Origin: Bacillota bacterium
GTDB lineage: Bacteria; Vulcanimicrobiota; JAJTBE01
Length of the DNA stretch: 36,213 nt
Assembly: GCA_021287065.1 (NCBI GenBank)
Contig: JAJTBE010000095.1
Coordinates: forward strand, 1 to 36,213
Direction: 5' to 3'
The translations under genes and the position numbers were made by a program. Below, piece after piece: positions 17,469-24,991 of this stretch (the stretch's first letter is position 1; every line of letters begins with the position of its first letter). Under the pieces are notes generated by a model. It did not search any database. It was not told the origin of the DNA and saw only the letters and a program-made list of their open reading frames with translations.

Positions 17469-17867
17469 ATGAACAACGATATGAAAAACGCGGTAAAAAT
17501 ATTCAAAGCCCTAAGCGACAGAAACAGACTCCGTATTATAAAAGTTCTTCAGGAACACAACGGATCCTGTGTCTGTGAAATATGTCACATTCTCGGAATA
17601 AGCCAGTCCACAACCTCAAGGCATCTGCAGGTTCTTGAGGAAGCGGAACTGATTTATTCGGCAAGAGAAGGTAAATGGGCAAATTATTACCTTACCGGTA
17701 GTTCTCCCGACTCAGAAACTTCAGTGAAACAGCAGGAACAGATTCTGAATCTGATAGCCCGCTGGATGGAAGACGGAGAGCAGCAGGTAGAGGATGATCG
17801 CAGCAAAATAAAATCCTGCAACAGGGAAAATCTTTGCTCCGGCTTGCCCGACAAAAAGGTCTGTTGA
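17469..17867 (+). CDS. arsR: ArsR-family arsenite-responsive repressor
   Basis: 132 residues from ATG 17469. A winged helix-turn-helix of the ArsR/SmtB family: [16 protein letters not shown], then the metal-sensing CVCEIC (Cys34, Cys36, Cys39), the same C-x-C-x-x-C arrangement as E. coli ArsR, then the recognition helix [18 protein letters not shown]. As(III) or Sb(III) binding to these cysteines releases the operator. The C-terminal tail has three more cysteines (SCNRENLC and KVC). The TTG at 17433 is in frame but coincides with the -35 box, so it cannot be the start. No Shine-Dalgarno is visible, in keeping with a leaderless message. First gene of the operon. Confidence 0.93.
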   Translation: MNNDMKNAVKIFKALSDRNRLRIIKVLQEHNGSCVCEICHILGISQSTTSRHLQVLEEAELIYSAREGKWANYYLTGSSPDSETSVKQQEQILNLIARWMEDGEQQVEDDRSKIKSCNRENLCSGLPDKKVC

Positions 17868-17935
17868 TATTTTTTTGTCCTTCATTTCGTTATTTGGCCA
17901 TATATGCATTTAATAAAAAACAGGAGATGGATAAC

Positions 17936-19006
17936 ATGCCGGTATCAGATACACAACCAAAAAAGAAATTGTCCTTTCTGGATCAATATCTGACACTCTG
18001 GATATTTCTTGCCATGTTCATCGGAGTAGCAGCAGGATGGTATTTCAAAGGTATTAACCAGTGGCTTTCCGGTTTTTCCGCCGGAACAACCTCGATACCA
18101 ATCGCCATCGGTTTAATCCTGATGATGTATCCCCCTCTGGCAAAAGTCAGATACGAGGAAATGGGAAGAATTTTTAAGGATTTCCGGGTTCTTGCCCTTT
18201 CTCTTGTCCAAAACTGGATAGTCGGCCCCATTCTTATGTTCATTCTGGCAATCGTGTTTCTCCGGGATTATCCCGAATATATGACAGGGCTTATTCTAAT
18301 CGGTCTTGCAAGATGCATAGCTATGGTCATTGTGTGGAATGAGCTTGCCGGCGGCGACACGGAATATTGTGCCGGACTCGTAGCTTTCAACTCAGTTTTT
18401 CAGGTTCTGTTTTTCTCTGTGTATGCCTGGATTTTTATCACAAAACTGCCTCCTCTTTTTGGTTTAAAAGGCAGCGTTGTTGATATATCCATAGGACAGA
18501 TTGCCCAATCGGTTTTCATTTATCTCGGAATTCCATTTCTGGCAGGTCTGATTTCAAGATTCAGCCTTATAAAACTAAAAGGCAGAGAGTGGTATGACAA
18601 AATATTCATCCCGGGAATAAGTCCGATAACTTTGATTGCACTTCTATTCACAATAGTAGTAATGTTCTCGCTGAAAGGTGAATATATTGTAAGACTGCCT
18701 CTTGATGTCCTGAGGATCGCCCTGCCGCTGGTTATTTATTTCGTAGTTATGTTTCTGGTTTCATTCTTTATGGGAAAAACTATGAAAACAGACTATCCGA
18801 GAACCGCAACCCTTTCATTTACAGCAGCCAGCAACAACTTCGAACTTGCAATAGCCGTCGCCATTGCGGTATTTGGAATAAACTCCGGCGCAGCATTTGC
18901 GGCAGTCATCGGACCACTGGTTGAAGTGCCCGTATTGATTTCTCTTGTCGGTGTGGCCTTCAGCCTTCGTAAAAAGTGGTTTAACAACAATAACAATGAT
19001 TGCTGA
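17936..19006 (+). CDS. acr3: Acr3-type arsenite efflux transporter
   Basis: 356 residues with about ten membrane segments (BART superfamily). Diagnostic is [23 protein letters not shown], with the conserved cysteine of Acr3, and a later [19 protein letters not shown] block. The protein extrudes As(OH)3 from the cytoplasm using the proton gradient. ATG 17936 is chosen because AGGAGA at 17922-17927 is correctly spaced for it; the upstream in-frame ATGs at 17834 and 17927 lack this. Lies 68 bp after arsR, with the repeated TATATGCAT between. Confidence 0.95.
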   Translation: MPVSDTQPKKKLSFLDQYLTLWIFLAMFIGVAAGWYFKGINQWLSGFSAGTTSIPIAIGLILMMYPPLAKVRYEEMGRIFKDFRVLALSLVQNWIVGPILMFILAIVFLRDYPEYMTGLILIGLARCIAMVIVWNELAGGDTEYCAGLVAFNSVFQVLFFSVYAWIFITKLPPLFGLKGSVVDISIGQIAQSVFIYLGIPFLAGLISRFSLIKLKGREWYDKIFIPGISPITLIALLFTIVVMFSLKGEYIVRLPLDVLRIALPLVIYFVVMFLVSFFMGKTMKTDYPRTATLSFTAASNNFELAIAVAIAVFGINSGAAFAAVIGPLVEVPVLISLVGVAFSLRKKWFNNNNNDC

Positions 19007-19016
19007 AAGGTTTACA

Positions 19017-19430
19017 ATGGATATCAGGGTGATGATTATTCCCTGCAGCGGGATTGGAAAACCAATCGGAACCGTTACAAGGGAAGCAACATACGAAGTT
19101 ATTGAAAATTTGCAGCCTGAAAAGACTGATACTGTCTGTCTCGCTCTTCTTGTTTCCGGTGATGATGCCACTTTGAAAAAAGTAAAGGATAATCCCTGTA
19201 TAGCCCTCGACGGATGTGCAAAGGAGTGTGCGGCGAAAAATATTAAACTGGCAGGCGGCAAGGTTGAAACAGAGCTGCGGGTGCTCAATGTGATGAAAGA
19301 ATGCCGGGGAATGACTCCCGAAACAGTCCTTGATATCGGCGAAGGCGGTTCGAAACTTGTTGATGAAATAGCCCGAAGAGTTTCAGCAGAAGTGGATCGC
19401 ATCTTTGCTGAAAGGGGGCTGAACAAGTGA
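19017..19430 (+). CDS. DGC-domain putative zinc-binding protein (copy A1)
   Basis: 137 residues, a compact DGC domain (PF08859), named for its Asp-Gly-Cys motif. Cysteines at 10 (IPCSG), 41 (VCLALL), 61, 67 and 71 (PCIALDGCAKEC) and 96 (KECRG). The set C10/C41/C67/C71 is spaced as in the other DGC proteins of the operon and is the likely metal site. The family has no established function. ATG 19017 follows GAAAGG by 6 nt and aligns with the start of copy A2. The GTG start of the next gene overlaps its stop. About 113 of 137 residues match copy A2 by eye. In this context I infer thiol-based binding of arsenic or zinc. Confidence 0.85.
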   Translation: MDIRVMIIPCSGIGKPIGTVTREATYEVIENLQPEKTDTVCLALLVSGDDATLKKVKDNPCIALDGCAKECAAKNIKLAGGKVETELRVLNVMKECRGMTPETVLDIGEGGSKLVDEIARRVSAEVDRIFAERGLNK

Positions 19431-20128
19431 ATGAATCTGAACAGATAAAAGTCGGAATCATCTCCTGCAGCGGTGAGGAAATTTCCGAAGGCACCCTTGC
19501 CAGAGCAGCGGTAAGAATTGCTATCGAAAAACTCAGGCCCGGCAAAACAACAACAATATGCCTTCCCCTGTTTCTTACAGGAGACGGCGGAGAAAGAGCA
19601 TTTGCAGAAAAATTTCCAACAATAACAGTTGATGGATGCGGGAAATTATGTGCATACAAAGCAACTGAAAAATTCAGCGGAAAAATCAGCGAATGCATTA
19701 ACATAACAGAAATTCTTGAAGCTCTCGGAGAACCCCCGCCTGCTTCAAGAAGAAATTACACCGACAAAGACTGGGATCTGGCGCATAGAGTAGCGGAAAT
19801 AATTGCCCGGACGGTGGATAAAATCATCGAAGCGGTGCAAAAAGGCGAAATCACCATAAACATAGCTGCACCTGTTCCGCCCGTATGCTCCGGGAAATCA
19901 AGGTCTGCACATTCGGAAAAAATCAAAATAGGCAACCTGAGCGTCAATGTAGCGCTCCTCGACATGATCATCGAACTGACAGCTTCCCGAACCGGACTTT
20001 CAGAAGGAGAAAAAAGCAGTTTTCTGATCAGACAGGCAAAAATTTATAACAGCTCCCTGAACGATTTCAGTGATGATGAACTGAAAAAAGCTCTCATGGA
20101 AGAATATCACAAGAGAAGAGCCTGCTGA
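19427..20128 (+). CDS. DGC-domain protein with C-terminal extension (copy B1)
   Basis: 233 residues. Residues 1-95 are a DGC domain with Cys14 (ISCSG), Cys45 (ICLPLF), Cys71 and Cys75 (VDGCGKLC) and Cys90. A helical section (105-145) leads to a PPVCSG linker and a C-terminal domain with GNLSVNVALLDMIIELTA and a final helix-rich part. The extension is not one I recognise. GTG start with a 4-nt overlap on the A1 stop, so A1 and B1 are coupled and probably made in equal amounts. Function unknown; the pair likely forms a complex. Confidence 0.82.
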   Translation: MNESEQIKVGIISCSGEEISEGTLARAAVRIAIEKLRPGKTTTICLPLFLTGDGGERAFAEKFPTITVDGCGKLCAYKATEKFSGKISECINITEILEALGEPPPASRRNYTDKDWDLAHRVAEIIARTVDKIIEAVQKGEITINIAAPVPPVCSGKSRSAHSEKIKIGNLSVNVALLDMIIELTASRTGLSEGEKSSFLIRQAKIYNSSLNDFSDDELKKALMEEYHKRRAC

Positions 20129-20216
20129 TTTTAAGGAATGAGGCTGAATATCTGTGAAAAACCATGAAAAATCCGGAAAAAATACCAGCAATCATACCTG
20201 GGGAAGGATGGCTCAG

Positions 20217-20630
20217 ATGAAAACAAAGATAATGGTTATCCCCTGCAGCGGTATCGGAAAACCAATCGGAACCGTAACAAGAGAGGCTACTTATGAAGTA
20301 GTTGAAAATATGAGAACCGATAAAACCGATACTGTTTGTCTCGCTCTTCTGGTTTCAGGAGAAGCGGAAACCCTTGAAAAAGTTAAGAATAACCCATGCA
20401 TAGCCCTTGACGGATGTGCAAAGGAATGCGCCAGAAAGAATATCGAACTGGCAGGCGGCAAAGTTGATACTGAACTCAGAGTTCTCAATGTAATGAAAGA
20501 ATGCCGGGGAATGCAGCCGGAGAGTGTTCTTGATATAGGCGAAGGCGGCAGACAGCTCGTAGATGAGATAGCAAAGAGAGTTTCTGCTGAAGTGGATCGG
20601 ATCTTTTCAGAGAGAGGTTTGAACAAATGA
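20217..20630 (+). CDS. DGC-domain putative zinc-binding protein (copy A2)
   Basis: 137 residues, same length and cysteine layout as copy A1 (IPCSG, VCLALL, PCIALDGCAKEC, KECRG) and about 82% identical to it by eye. ATG 20217 lies 9 nt after GGAAGG and aligns exactly with the A1 start; the upstream frame to 20154 is not coding by this comparison. It starts the second unit of a tandem A-B duplication. Substitutions are mostly conservative and spare all cysteines, so both copies appear to be under selection. Confidence 0.85.
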   Translation: MKTKIMVIPCSGIGKPIGTVTREATYEVVENMRTDKTDTVCLALLVSGEAETLEKVKNNPCIALDGCAKECARKNIELAGGKVDTELRVLNVMKECRGMQPESVLDIGEGGRQLVDEIAKRVSAEVDRIFSERGLNK

Positions 20631-21331
20631 GTGAAGCACAGAATATCAAAGTAGGAATAATTTCCTGCAGCGGTGAGGAAATTTCTGAGGGAACCCTTGC
20701 AAGAAATTCCGTCCGTATTGCTCTCGAAAAATTCCGGCCCGGTAAAACCGTAACAATATGCCTCCCCCTGTTTCTCGCAGGAGACGGCGGAGAGCGGGCT
20801 TTCGCAAAAAAATTTCCCACCATCACAGTGGACGGCTGCGGAAAACTCTGCGCTTACAAAGCTACTGAAAAATACAGCAGCAAACCCAATGGCTGCATAG
20901 ATATCAGAGAAATACTGAAGGAGCTGGGTGAATCAGCACCAGCTTCAAAAAGAAACTATACGGAGAAAGACTGGGCACTGGCGGAAAAGATAGCTGCAAT
21001 CATTGCAGACCGCGTTGATATGATTTTTGAACAGGCAGAAACAGGCGAAAAAGACGACGCCCTGAACTCCTCTGCCCCTCCCGTATGCTCGTGCATGTCC
21101 GGTTCCCCAAAAACTGACATGCTGATGATTGGCAATGTTAATACAGAAGTTACACTTCTTGATATGATTATTGATCTTACTGCATCAAAAGCAATTCCCT
21201 CAGATGAAGAGAGAGCTGATTTTCTGCTGAAACAGGCAAAAATTTACAACGGCTCCCTTCTCAGCCTTCCGGACGAAGATATAAAAACAGCTCTGATGAA
21301 AGAATACGGAAAAAGAAAGTCATCCACCTAA
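20627..21331 (+). CDS. DGC-domain protein with C-terminal extension (copy B2)
   Basis: 234 residues, paralogue of copy B1 with the same layout: DGC cysteines in ISCSG, ICLPLF and VDGCGKLC, then PPVCSCMSG and the GNVNTEVTLLDMIIDLTA domain. The linker differs more than the two end domains. ATG overlaps the A2 stop by 4 nt. A 55-bp gap follows, with a small hairpin (CCTAA/TTAGG near 21363-21376) before the HdrA-like gene; this could set mRNA stability within the operon. Confidence 0.82.
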   Translation: MSEAQNIKVGIISCSGEEISEGTLARNSVRIALEKFRPGKTVTICLPLFLAGDGGERAFAKKFPTITVDGCGKLCAYKATEKYSSKPNGCIDIREILKELGESAPASKRNYTEKDWALAEKIAAIIADRVDMIFEQAETGEKDDALNSSAPPVCSCMSGSPKTDMLMIGNVNTEVTLLDMIIDLTASKAIPSDEERADFLLKQAKIYNGSLLSLPDEDIKTALMKEYGKRKSST

Positions 21332-21386
21332 TTTTTTATTATCCTGAAAGGGGTCAGAAAAGCCTAATCATTTAGGTTTTCTTGTG

Positions 21387-21773
21387 ATGAAAATGTCAGA
21401 AGACAAACAAATAGGTTTTATTATGTGTGTGTGCACCGGCAAGTGTCCGGGCTTCGAAAAAATGGATATGTGGGATTTCATTAACCGGGTGCGGGTTGAA
21501 CTTCCTGTGGAATATGCCTTTATCCACCCCCAGTTATGCGAAGAGGACGGAGACCGGTTCTGGAAAGACTTCATCAGACCCGGCAGAAAATATATGGTGG
21601 GCGGCTGCGCAGCAAATATGCAGTATAAGCTCTTCCGGGATGCTTTCTCAGAGATGGGCCTTGATGTAAAAAAAGACCTCGTACCTCTGGATGTCCGTGA
21701 CAAAACCACAGAAGAAGCTTTCGATATGGTTGAAAAAAAACTGGAAGAAGTCGAAGGTGAAAACAATGTCTGA
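21387..21773 (+). CDS. Stand-alone HdrA-like N-terminal domain protein
   Basis: 128 residues from ATG 21387 (21393 is an alternative; GTG 21384 less likely). It carries the pattern found at the N-terminus of heterodisulfide reductase subunit A and related proteins: a short strand and C-x-C-x-x-x-C (MCVCTGKC, Cys14/16/20), a later HPQLCEEDG, and VGGCAANMQYKLFRDAFSEMGLD, like the A-C-S-P-x-x-H-x-x-x-F region of HdrA. The FAD-binding and ferredoxin domains of full HdrA are absent; instead the next gene, overlapping by 8 nt, encodes a ferredoxin. I infer a split electron-transfer unit. Substrate unknown. Confidence 0.6.
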   Translation: MKMSEDKQIGFIMCVCTGKCPGFEKMDMWDFINRVRVELPVEYAFIHPQLCEEDGDRFWKDFIRPGRKYMVGGCAANMQYKLFRDAFSEMGLDVKKDLVPLDVRDKTTEEAFDMVEKKLEEVEGENNV

Positions 21774-22053
21774 GAATACTTTTATGGGCGTAAGCCGGGA
21801 AAAAATCCCCTGGTTTCCGGTGATTGATTATTCAAAATGCAACTTCTGCATGGAATGCGACAAATTCTGCCCTCACAGAGTCTTTGAAAAACAGGACGGC
21901 GATGTAAAGCTCATCGTAAAAAATCCACACAACTGCGTTGTTTTTTGCAGAGCCTGCGCCAAAACCTGCGAACCTGACGCAATTTCATTTCCTGATAAAA
22001 AAGAGATAACCGCCCTGATAAAAACCATAAGAAAAGAGGAGGCAGGGGCATGA
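21766..22053 (+). CDS. 2x[4Fe-4S] ferredoxin-like protein
   Basis: 95 residues from ATG 21766 (overlapping the previous stop by 8 nt; the longer frame from 21691 lies inside the HdrA-like gene). Two cluster motifs: Cys25/28/31/35 (CNFCMECDKFCP) and Cys57/61/64/68 (CVVFCRACAKTCEPDAI). The second has one extra residue in its first spacing. The Pro after the first and the Glu-Pro after the second are usual for bacterial-type ferredoxins. It is probably the electron carrier for the HdrA-like protein. Its stop overlaps the start of the DGC-GcvH gene (ATGA). Confidence 0.9.
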   Translation: MSENTFMGVSREKIPWFPVIDYSKCNFCMECDKFCPHRVFEKQDGDVKLIVKNPHNCVVFCRACAKTCEPDAISFPDKKEITALIKTIRKEEAGA

Positions 22054-22937
22054 CAAATCTTAATAGCACAGCGATTCTTCCATGCAACGGCCTTGATAAA
22101 TCCCTGGGGCAGATAACAAGACAGGCAGCCCTTGAACTCGCCGGTAAGCACCCGGAAATGGAAATTATATGCCCTGTTCTTCTCCAGCGTGATAAAGAGA
22201 AATATAAAACATCAATTCAGGAAAAAAGTTTTATCGTTCTCGATGGCTGCGGAACAAGATGCGCTTCAAAACTGGCAGGGGAAAACGGGATAAAAATTCT
22301 CCACAGAATTTATGTGCCCGATGCAGTGAAAGAATCGGGAAAAAAGCCCGGAAAATCCATTATTCCCGATGACGAAGCCCTTGGGGTAAGTACCTTCATC
22401 AGGGACAAAATCGAGGAAATATTATCAGAAGACAACAACCCCAAGCAAACTTCTGATGAAAATATACCAGAAGCAGACTGGTCTGATGGCGCAGTTGAAT
22501 ACCTTGAACTCATGATTGACAAATTCATCCTGAAAGTGCCAAAAACAGGTTATCTGTTTAATGAAAACGATTGCTGGGTCAAAATCCGGGGTGAATACGC
22601 CAGAATGGGAGTAACCGATTATCTTCAGACCAATGCCGGAGATATTATGTTTGTAGGTTTTCCCGAACCGGGAACTGAGATAAGCCAGTTTGATGACGCC
22701 TGCGAAATAGAATCGGTAAAATCAGTATTGCAGCTTATTTCCCCTGTATCAGGAAAAATAACAGCAATCAATGAGAAACTGAAAGATCAGGCGGAACTGG
22801 CAAACGAGGATCCGTATGGTGAAGGATGGATGCTGGAGATCAAGCTTACCGATTTTGAGGAAGACAAAGAGCTTCTGATAGACGGAAGCAGATACTATGA
22901 AATTCTGAAGTCAAAAGCTTCTCAGGATAATAAATAA
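22050..22937 (+). CDS. DGC domain fused to a lipoyl-carrying GcvH-like domain
   Basis: 295 residues. Residues 5-125 are a DGC domain with Cys12 (LPCNG), Cys41 (ICPVLL), Cys67 and Cys71 (LDGCGTRC). Residues about 165-290 match glycine-cleavage H protein: VGITE-like VGMTD region (ARMGVTDYLQ), GDIMFVGFPEPGTEI, the lipoylation site IESVKSVLQL with Lys224, SPVSGKITAIN, and DPYGEGWMLEIK. The HEWV of true GcvH is replaced by NDCWV, and extra cysteines lie at 175 and 218. No other glycine-cleavage gene is near. Dihydrolipoyl dithiols bind As(III) tightly, so I infer an arsenic-related lipoyl carrier. ATGA overlap with the ferredoxin gene. Confidence 0.85.
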   Translation: MTNLNSTAILPCNGLDKSLGQITRQAALELAGKHPEMEIICPVLLQRDKEKYKTSIQEKSFIVLDGCGTRCASKLAGENGIKILHRIYVPDAVKESGKKPGKSIIPDDEALGVSTFIRDKIEEILSEDNNPKQTSDENIPEADWSDGAVEYLELMIDKFILKVPKTGYLFNENDCWVKIRGEYARMGVTDYLQTNAGDIMFVGFPEPGTEISQFDDACEIESVKSVLQLISPVSGKITAINEKLKDQAELANEDPYGEGWMLEIKLTDFEEDKELLIDGSRYYEILKSKASQDNK

Positions 22938-22955
22938 ACGAAAGGAAGATCAACA

Positions 22956-23219
22956 ATGAAGGAAAGTTGTTTAAACGAAAAACTCAGGGAATTAATCGCC
23001 ATAGGAGCGTCCATAGGAGCACATTGTCAGCCCTGCCTCACATTCCATGTGGAAAAAGCCCGTGAGCTGGGTGTTTCTGAAGACGAAATAAATGCTGCTG
23101 TTGATGTAGGTTATATGGTGCAAAAAGGTGCCATGAATGAAATCAAAAAGCATGCACAAAACATACTTAAACCGAACGCCAAGGAAAGCTGCGGCTGCGG
23201 TTCAGGCTGCTGTGGTTAG
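22956..23219 (+). CDS. AhpD-like (carboxymuconolactone decarboxylase family) protein with Cys-rich tail
   Basis: 87 residues. The CMD/AhpD core is short but clear: IGASIGAHCQPCLTFHVEKARELGVSEDE, with the redox C-x-x-C-x-x-x-H (Cys24, Cys27, His31). In AhpD this motif passes electrons from dihydrolipoamide to a peroxiredoxin, which links it to the lipoyl-bearing protein just upstream. The C-terminus ends CGCGSGCCG, five cysteines that could bind As(III) or another soft metal. GAAAGGAAG lies before the ATG, 18 bp after the previous stop. Confidence 0.88.
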   Translation: MKESCLNEKLRELIAIGASIGAHCQPCLTFHVEKARELGVSEDEINAAVDVGYMVQKGAMNEIKKHAQNILKPNAKESCGCGSGCCG

Positions 23220-23269
23220 TTTTAGGGACAAAGGCAGATTGTTGCCGGTAATTGAACAGGTGAAATGAA

Positions 23270-24241
23270 ATGATTAAAACTTTTGCAGACTGGTTTGTTT
23301 ATGAAGTATTGAGGATAAAGCAGGGTTCTCTTGCAGGAGAAGCCCTTGATTTCTTCGTGTATGATTCGATCAAGATTTTCCTGCTGCTTACCTGTATCAT
23401 CTATGTGGTATCAATACTTCGCACATGGCTTCCACCGGAAAAAACAAGAGTATTCCTTTCTCAGAAGAAGTCATTTACCGGCAACATACTTGCTTCACTT
23501 ATCGGTGTAATCACACCGTTTTGCACCTGCAGCGCCATCCCTCTTTTTCTCGGTTTCATAGAAGCGGGAGTCCCTCTGGGTGTTACATTCTCCTTCCTTG
23601 TGGCATCTCCAATGGTTAACGAAGTGGCGATAATTCTGCTGATCGGCATGTTCGGTGTAAAAACTGCAGTCATATATGTAATCAGCGGTCTGTTAATCGC
23701 AATAGTATCAGGAATTGTCATAGGCAAGATGAATGTGGAGAATCTGCTTGAAGATTTTGTCAGAAAGAACAAAGGATTAAAAACTCTTATTCTGCCTGAA
23801 ATGTCATTCAGGGACAGGTTGAACTATGCAAAGGAATACACTATTGACATCCTCAAAAAAGTAATGCCCTATGTTCTTATTGGTATCGGAATAGGTGCAT
23901 TCATCCATGGATATGTCCCAACGGAAGTTCTTTCGAAATATGTCGGAGGCTTCAAATGGTACACCGTTCCCCTGGCTATCCTTATAGGAGTTCCTCTTTA
24001 CTCAAATGCAGCAGGAGTAATTCCTCTGGTAAGTGTTTTAACGGAAAAAGGAGTGACTATAGGAACAAGCCTTGCGTTTATGATGGCTGTAACTGGTTTA
24101 TCACTACCTGAATTCATCATTTTGAAGAAAGTTATGAAAACCAGACTAATCCTGATTTTTGCAGGAATAGTATCTACAGGCATTCTTCTGATAGGTTACC
24201 TGTTTAACTACCTTGATTATCACAAACTTCTTGTGAAGTAG
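23270..24241 (+). CDS. ArsP/DUF318-type permease
   Basis: 323 residues with about eight to ten membrane segments and the signature of the ArsP_1 permease family (PF03773): GVITPFCTCSAIPLFLGFIEAGVPLG with Cys85 and Cys87, then SFLVASPMVNEVAI and later GVPLYSNAAGVIPLV. Members export trivalent organoarsenicals (ArsP) or are of unknown substrate. With Acr3 and the ArsG-like permease it is the third transporter of the operon, which suggests distinct arsenic species are exported. No strong Shine-Dalgarno; CAGGTG is 9 nt upstream. Confidence 0.85.
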   Translation: MIKTFADWFVYEVLRIKQGSLAGEALDFFVYDSIKIFLLLTCIIYVVSILRTWLPPEKTRVFLSQKKSFTGNILASLIGVITPFCTCSAIPLFLGFIEAGVPLGVTFSFLVASPMVNEVAIILLIGMFGVKTAVIYVISGLLIAIVSGIVIGKMNVENLLEDFVRKNKGLKTLILPEMSFRDRLNYAKEYTIDILKKVMPYVLIGIGIGAFIHGYVPTEVLSKYVGGFKWYTVPLAILIGVPLYSNAAGVIPLVSVLTEKGVTIGTSLAFMMAVTGLSLPEFIILKKVMKTRLILIFAGIVSTGILLIGYLFNYLDYHKLLVK

Positions 24242-24249
24242 GCGGTATT

Positions 24250-24675
24250 ATGAAACGAATACTCTTCCTGTGCACGGGCAACTCATGCCGCTCTCAGATG
24301 GCGGAAGGCTATGCCAATTATCAGGGCAACGGTCTGTTTGAGGCACAATCTGCAGGAGTGAAACCTTCTGCAATAAATCCTTATGCTGTTCAGGTTATGA
24401 AAGAAGCAGGCATTGATATTTCGGGGCAAACCGTCAACAAGCCCGAGGACTTCGCCCATATTGATTTTGACTATGTGATTACGCTATGTGATCACGCAAG
24501 GGAAAGCTGCCCCGCAATTTTTTCCCGCAAACCCCTTGTCAGGCTTCACTGGGGACTGCAGGATCCTGCTCTCTTTGAAGGCACAGAAGAAGAAAAACTG
24601 ATTTTCTTCAGACAGATTAGAGATGAAATCTCTGAAAAGATAAAAGAATTGATGCAAATATCCGAAAACGGGTAA
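24250..24675 (+). CDS. arsC: Thioredoxin-coupled arsenate reductase
   Basis: 141 residues of the low-molecular-weight phosphatase fold. The P-loop is CTGNSCR (Cys8, Arg14), and the two redox cysteines Cys80 and Cys87 lie in TLCDHARESCP, the same triad logic as S. aureus ArsC (Cys10/82/89). It reduces As(V) to As(III) for export, with oxidised enzyme recycled by thioredoxin. HWGLQDP near 116 carries the phosphatase-family Asp-Pro. Eight bp after the permease stop. Confidence 0.95.
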   Translation: MKRILFLCTGNSCRSQMAEGYANYQGNGLFEAQSAGVKPSAINPYAVQVMKEAGIDISGQTVNKPEDFAHIDFDYVITLCDHARESCPAIFSRKPLVRLHWGLQDPALFEGTEEEKLIFFRQIRDEISEKIKELMQISENG

Positions 24676-24745
24676 AACATTACATATACCTCATAGACAG
24701 GGTTCAGAACCTGCAACACCATAAAACCAAACGGAGGAATACAAA

Positions 24746-24979
24746 ATGAAAAAAGTTGAAATACTCGGTTCAGGCTGCGCAAAATGCAAAAAGCTCCACC
24801 AGCAGACCGAAGAAATGATTAAGAAAATGGGAATTGAAGCTCAGGTGGAAAAAGTTGAGGATATTACAAAAATAATGGACTACGGAGTAATGATGACCCC
24901 CGCCATCGTAGTTGACGGAGAAGTAAAAGCTGCCGGCAGAATTCCCGGGGACGATGAACTCAAAAAGATGTTAAGCTGA
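24746..24979 (+). CDS. Small thioredoxin-like redox protein (ArsE-like)
   Basis: 77 residues of the small redox-active disulfide protein type (thioredoxin_3): KKVEILGSGCAKCKKLHQQ with Cys11 and Cys14, cis-Pro in MMTPAIVVDGEVKAAGR. Could reduce ArsC or the ArsF-like protein. Gene order directly before ArsF- and ArsG-like genes matches the arsEFG set of Shewanella putrefaciens, where ArsE and ArsF reduce nitroaromatic arsenicals; by position this would be ArsE. GGAGG precedes the ATG by 7 nt, after a 70-bp gap, the longest since copy B2 apart from none larger in this part. Confidence 0.82.
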   Translation: MKKVEILGSGCAKCKKLHQQTEEMIKKMGIEAQVEKVEDITKIMDYGVMMTPAIVVDGEVKAAGRIPGDDELKKMLS

Positions 24980-24991
24980 AAGGAGCGGGAC

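Noticed and set aside
18815-19426. 203-codon minus-strand frame opposite DGC copy A1
   Set aside because: Copy A2 gives a similar antisense frame (20291-20626), as expected from a shadow of duplicated genes. The plus-strand proteins keep conserved cysteines.
20154-20216. Longer DGC A2 start at 20154
   Set aside because: Aligning with copy A1 puts the start at 20217, where a well-placed GGAAGG is found.
22050-22937. Annotation as a glycine-cleavage H protein
   Set aside because: The GcvH-like part is only the C-terminal half; no glycine-cleavage genes are near, and it is fused to a DGC domain in an arsenic operon.
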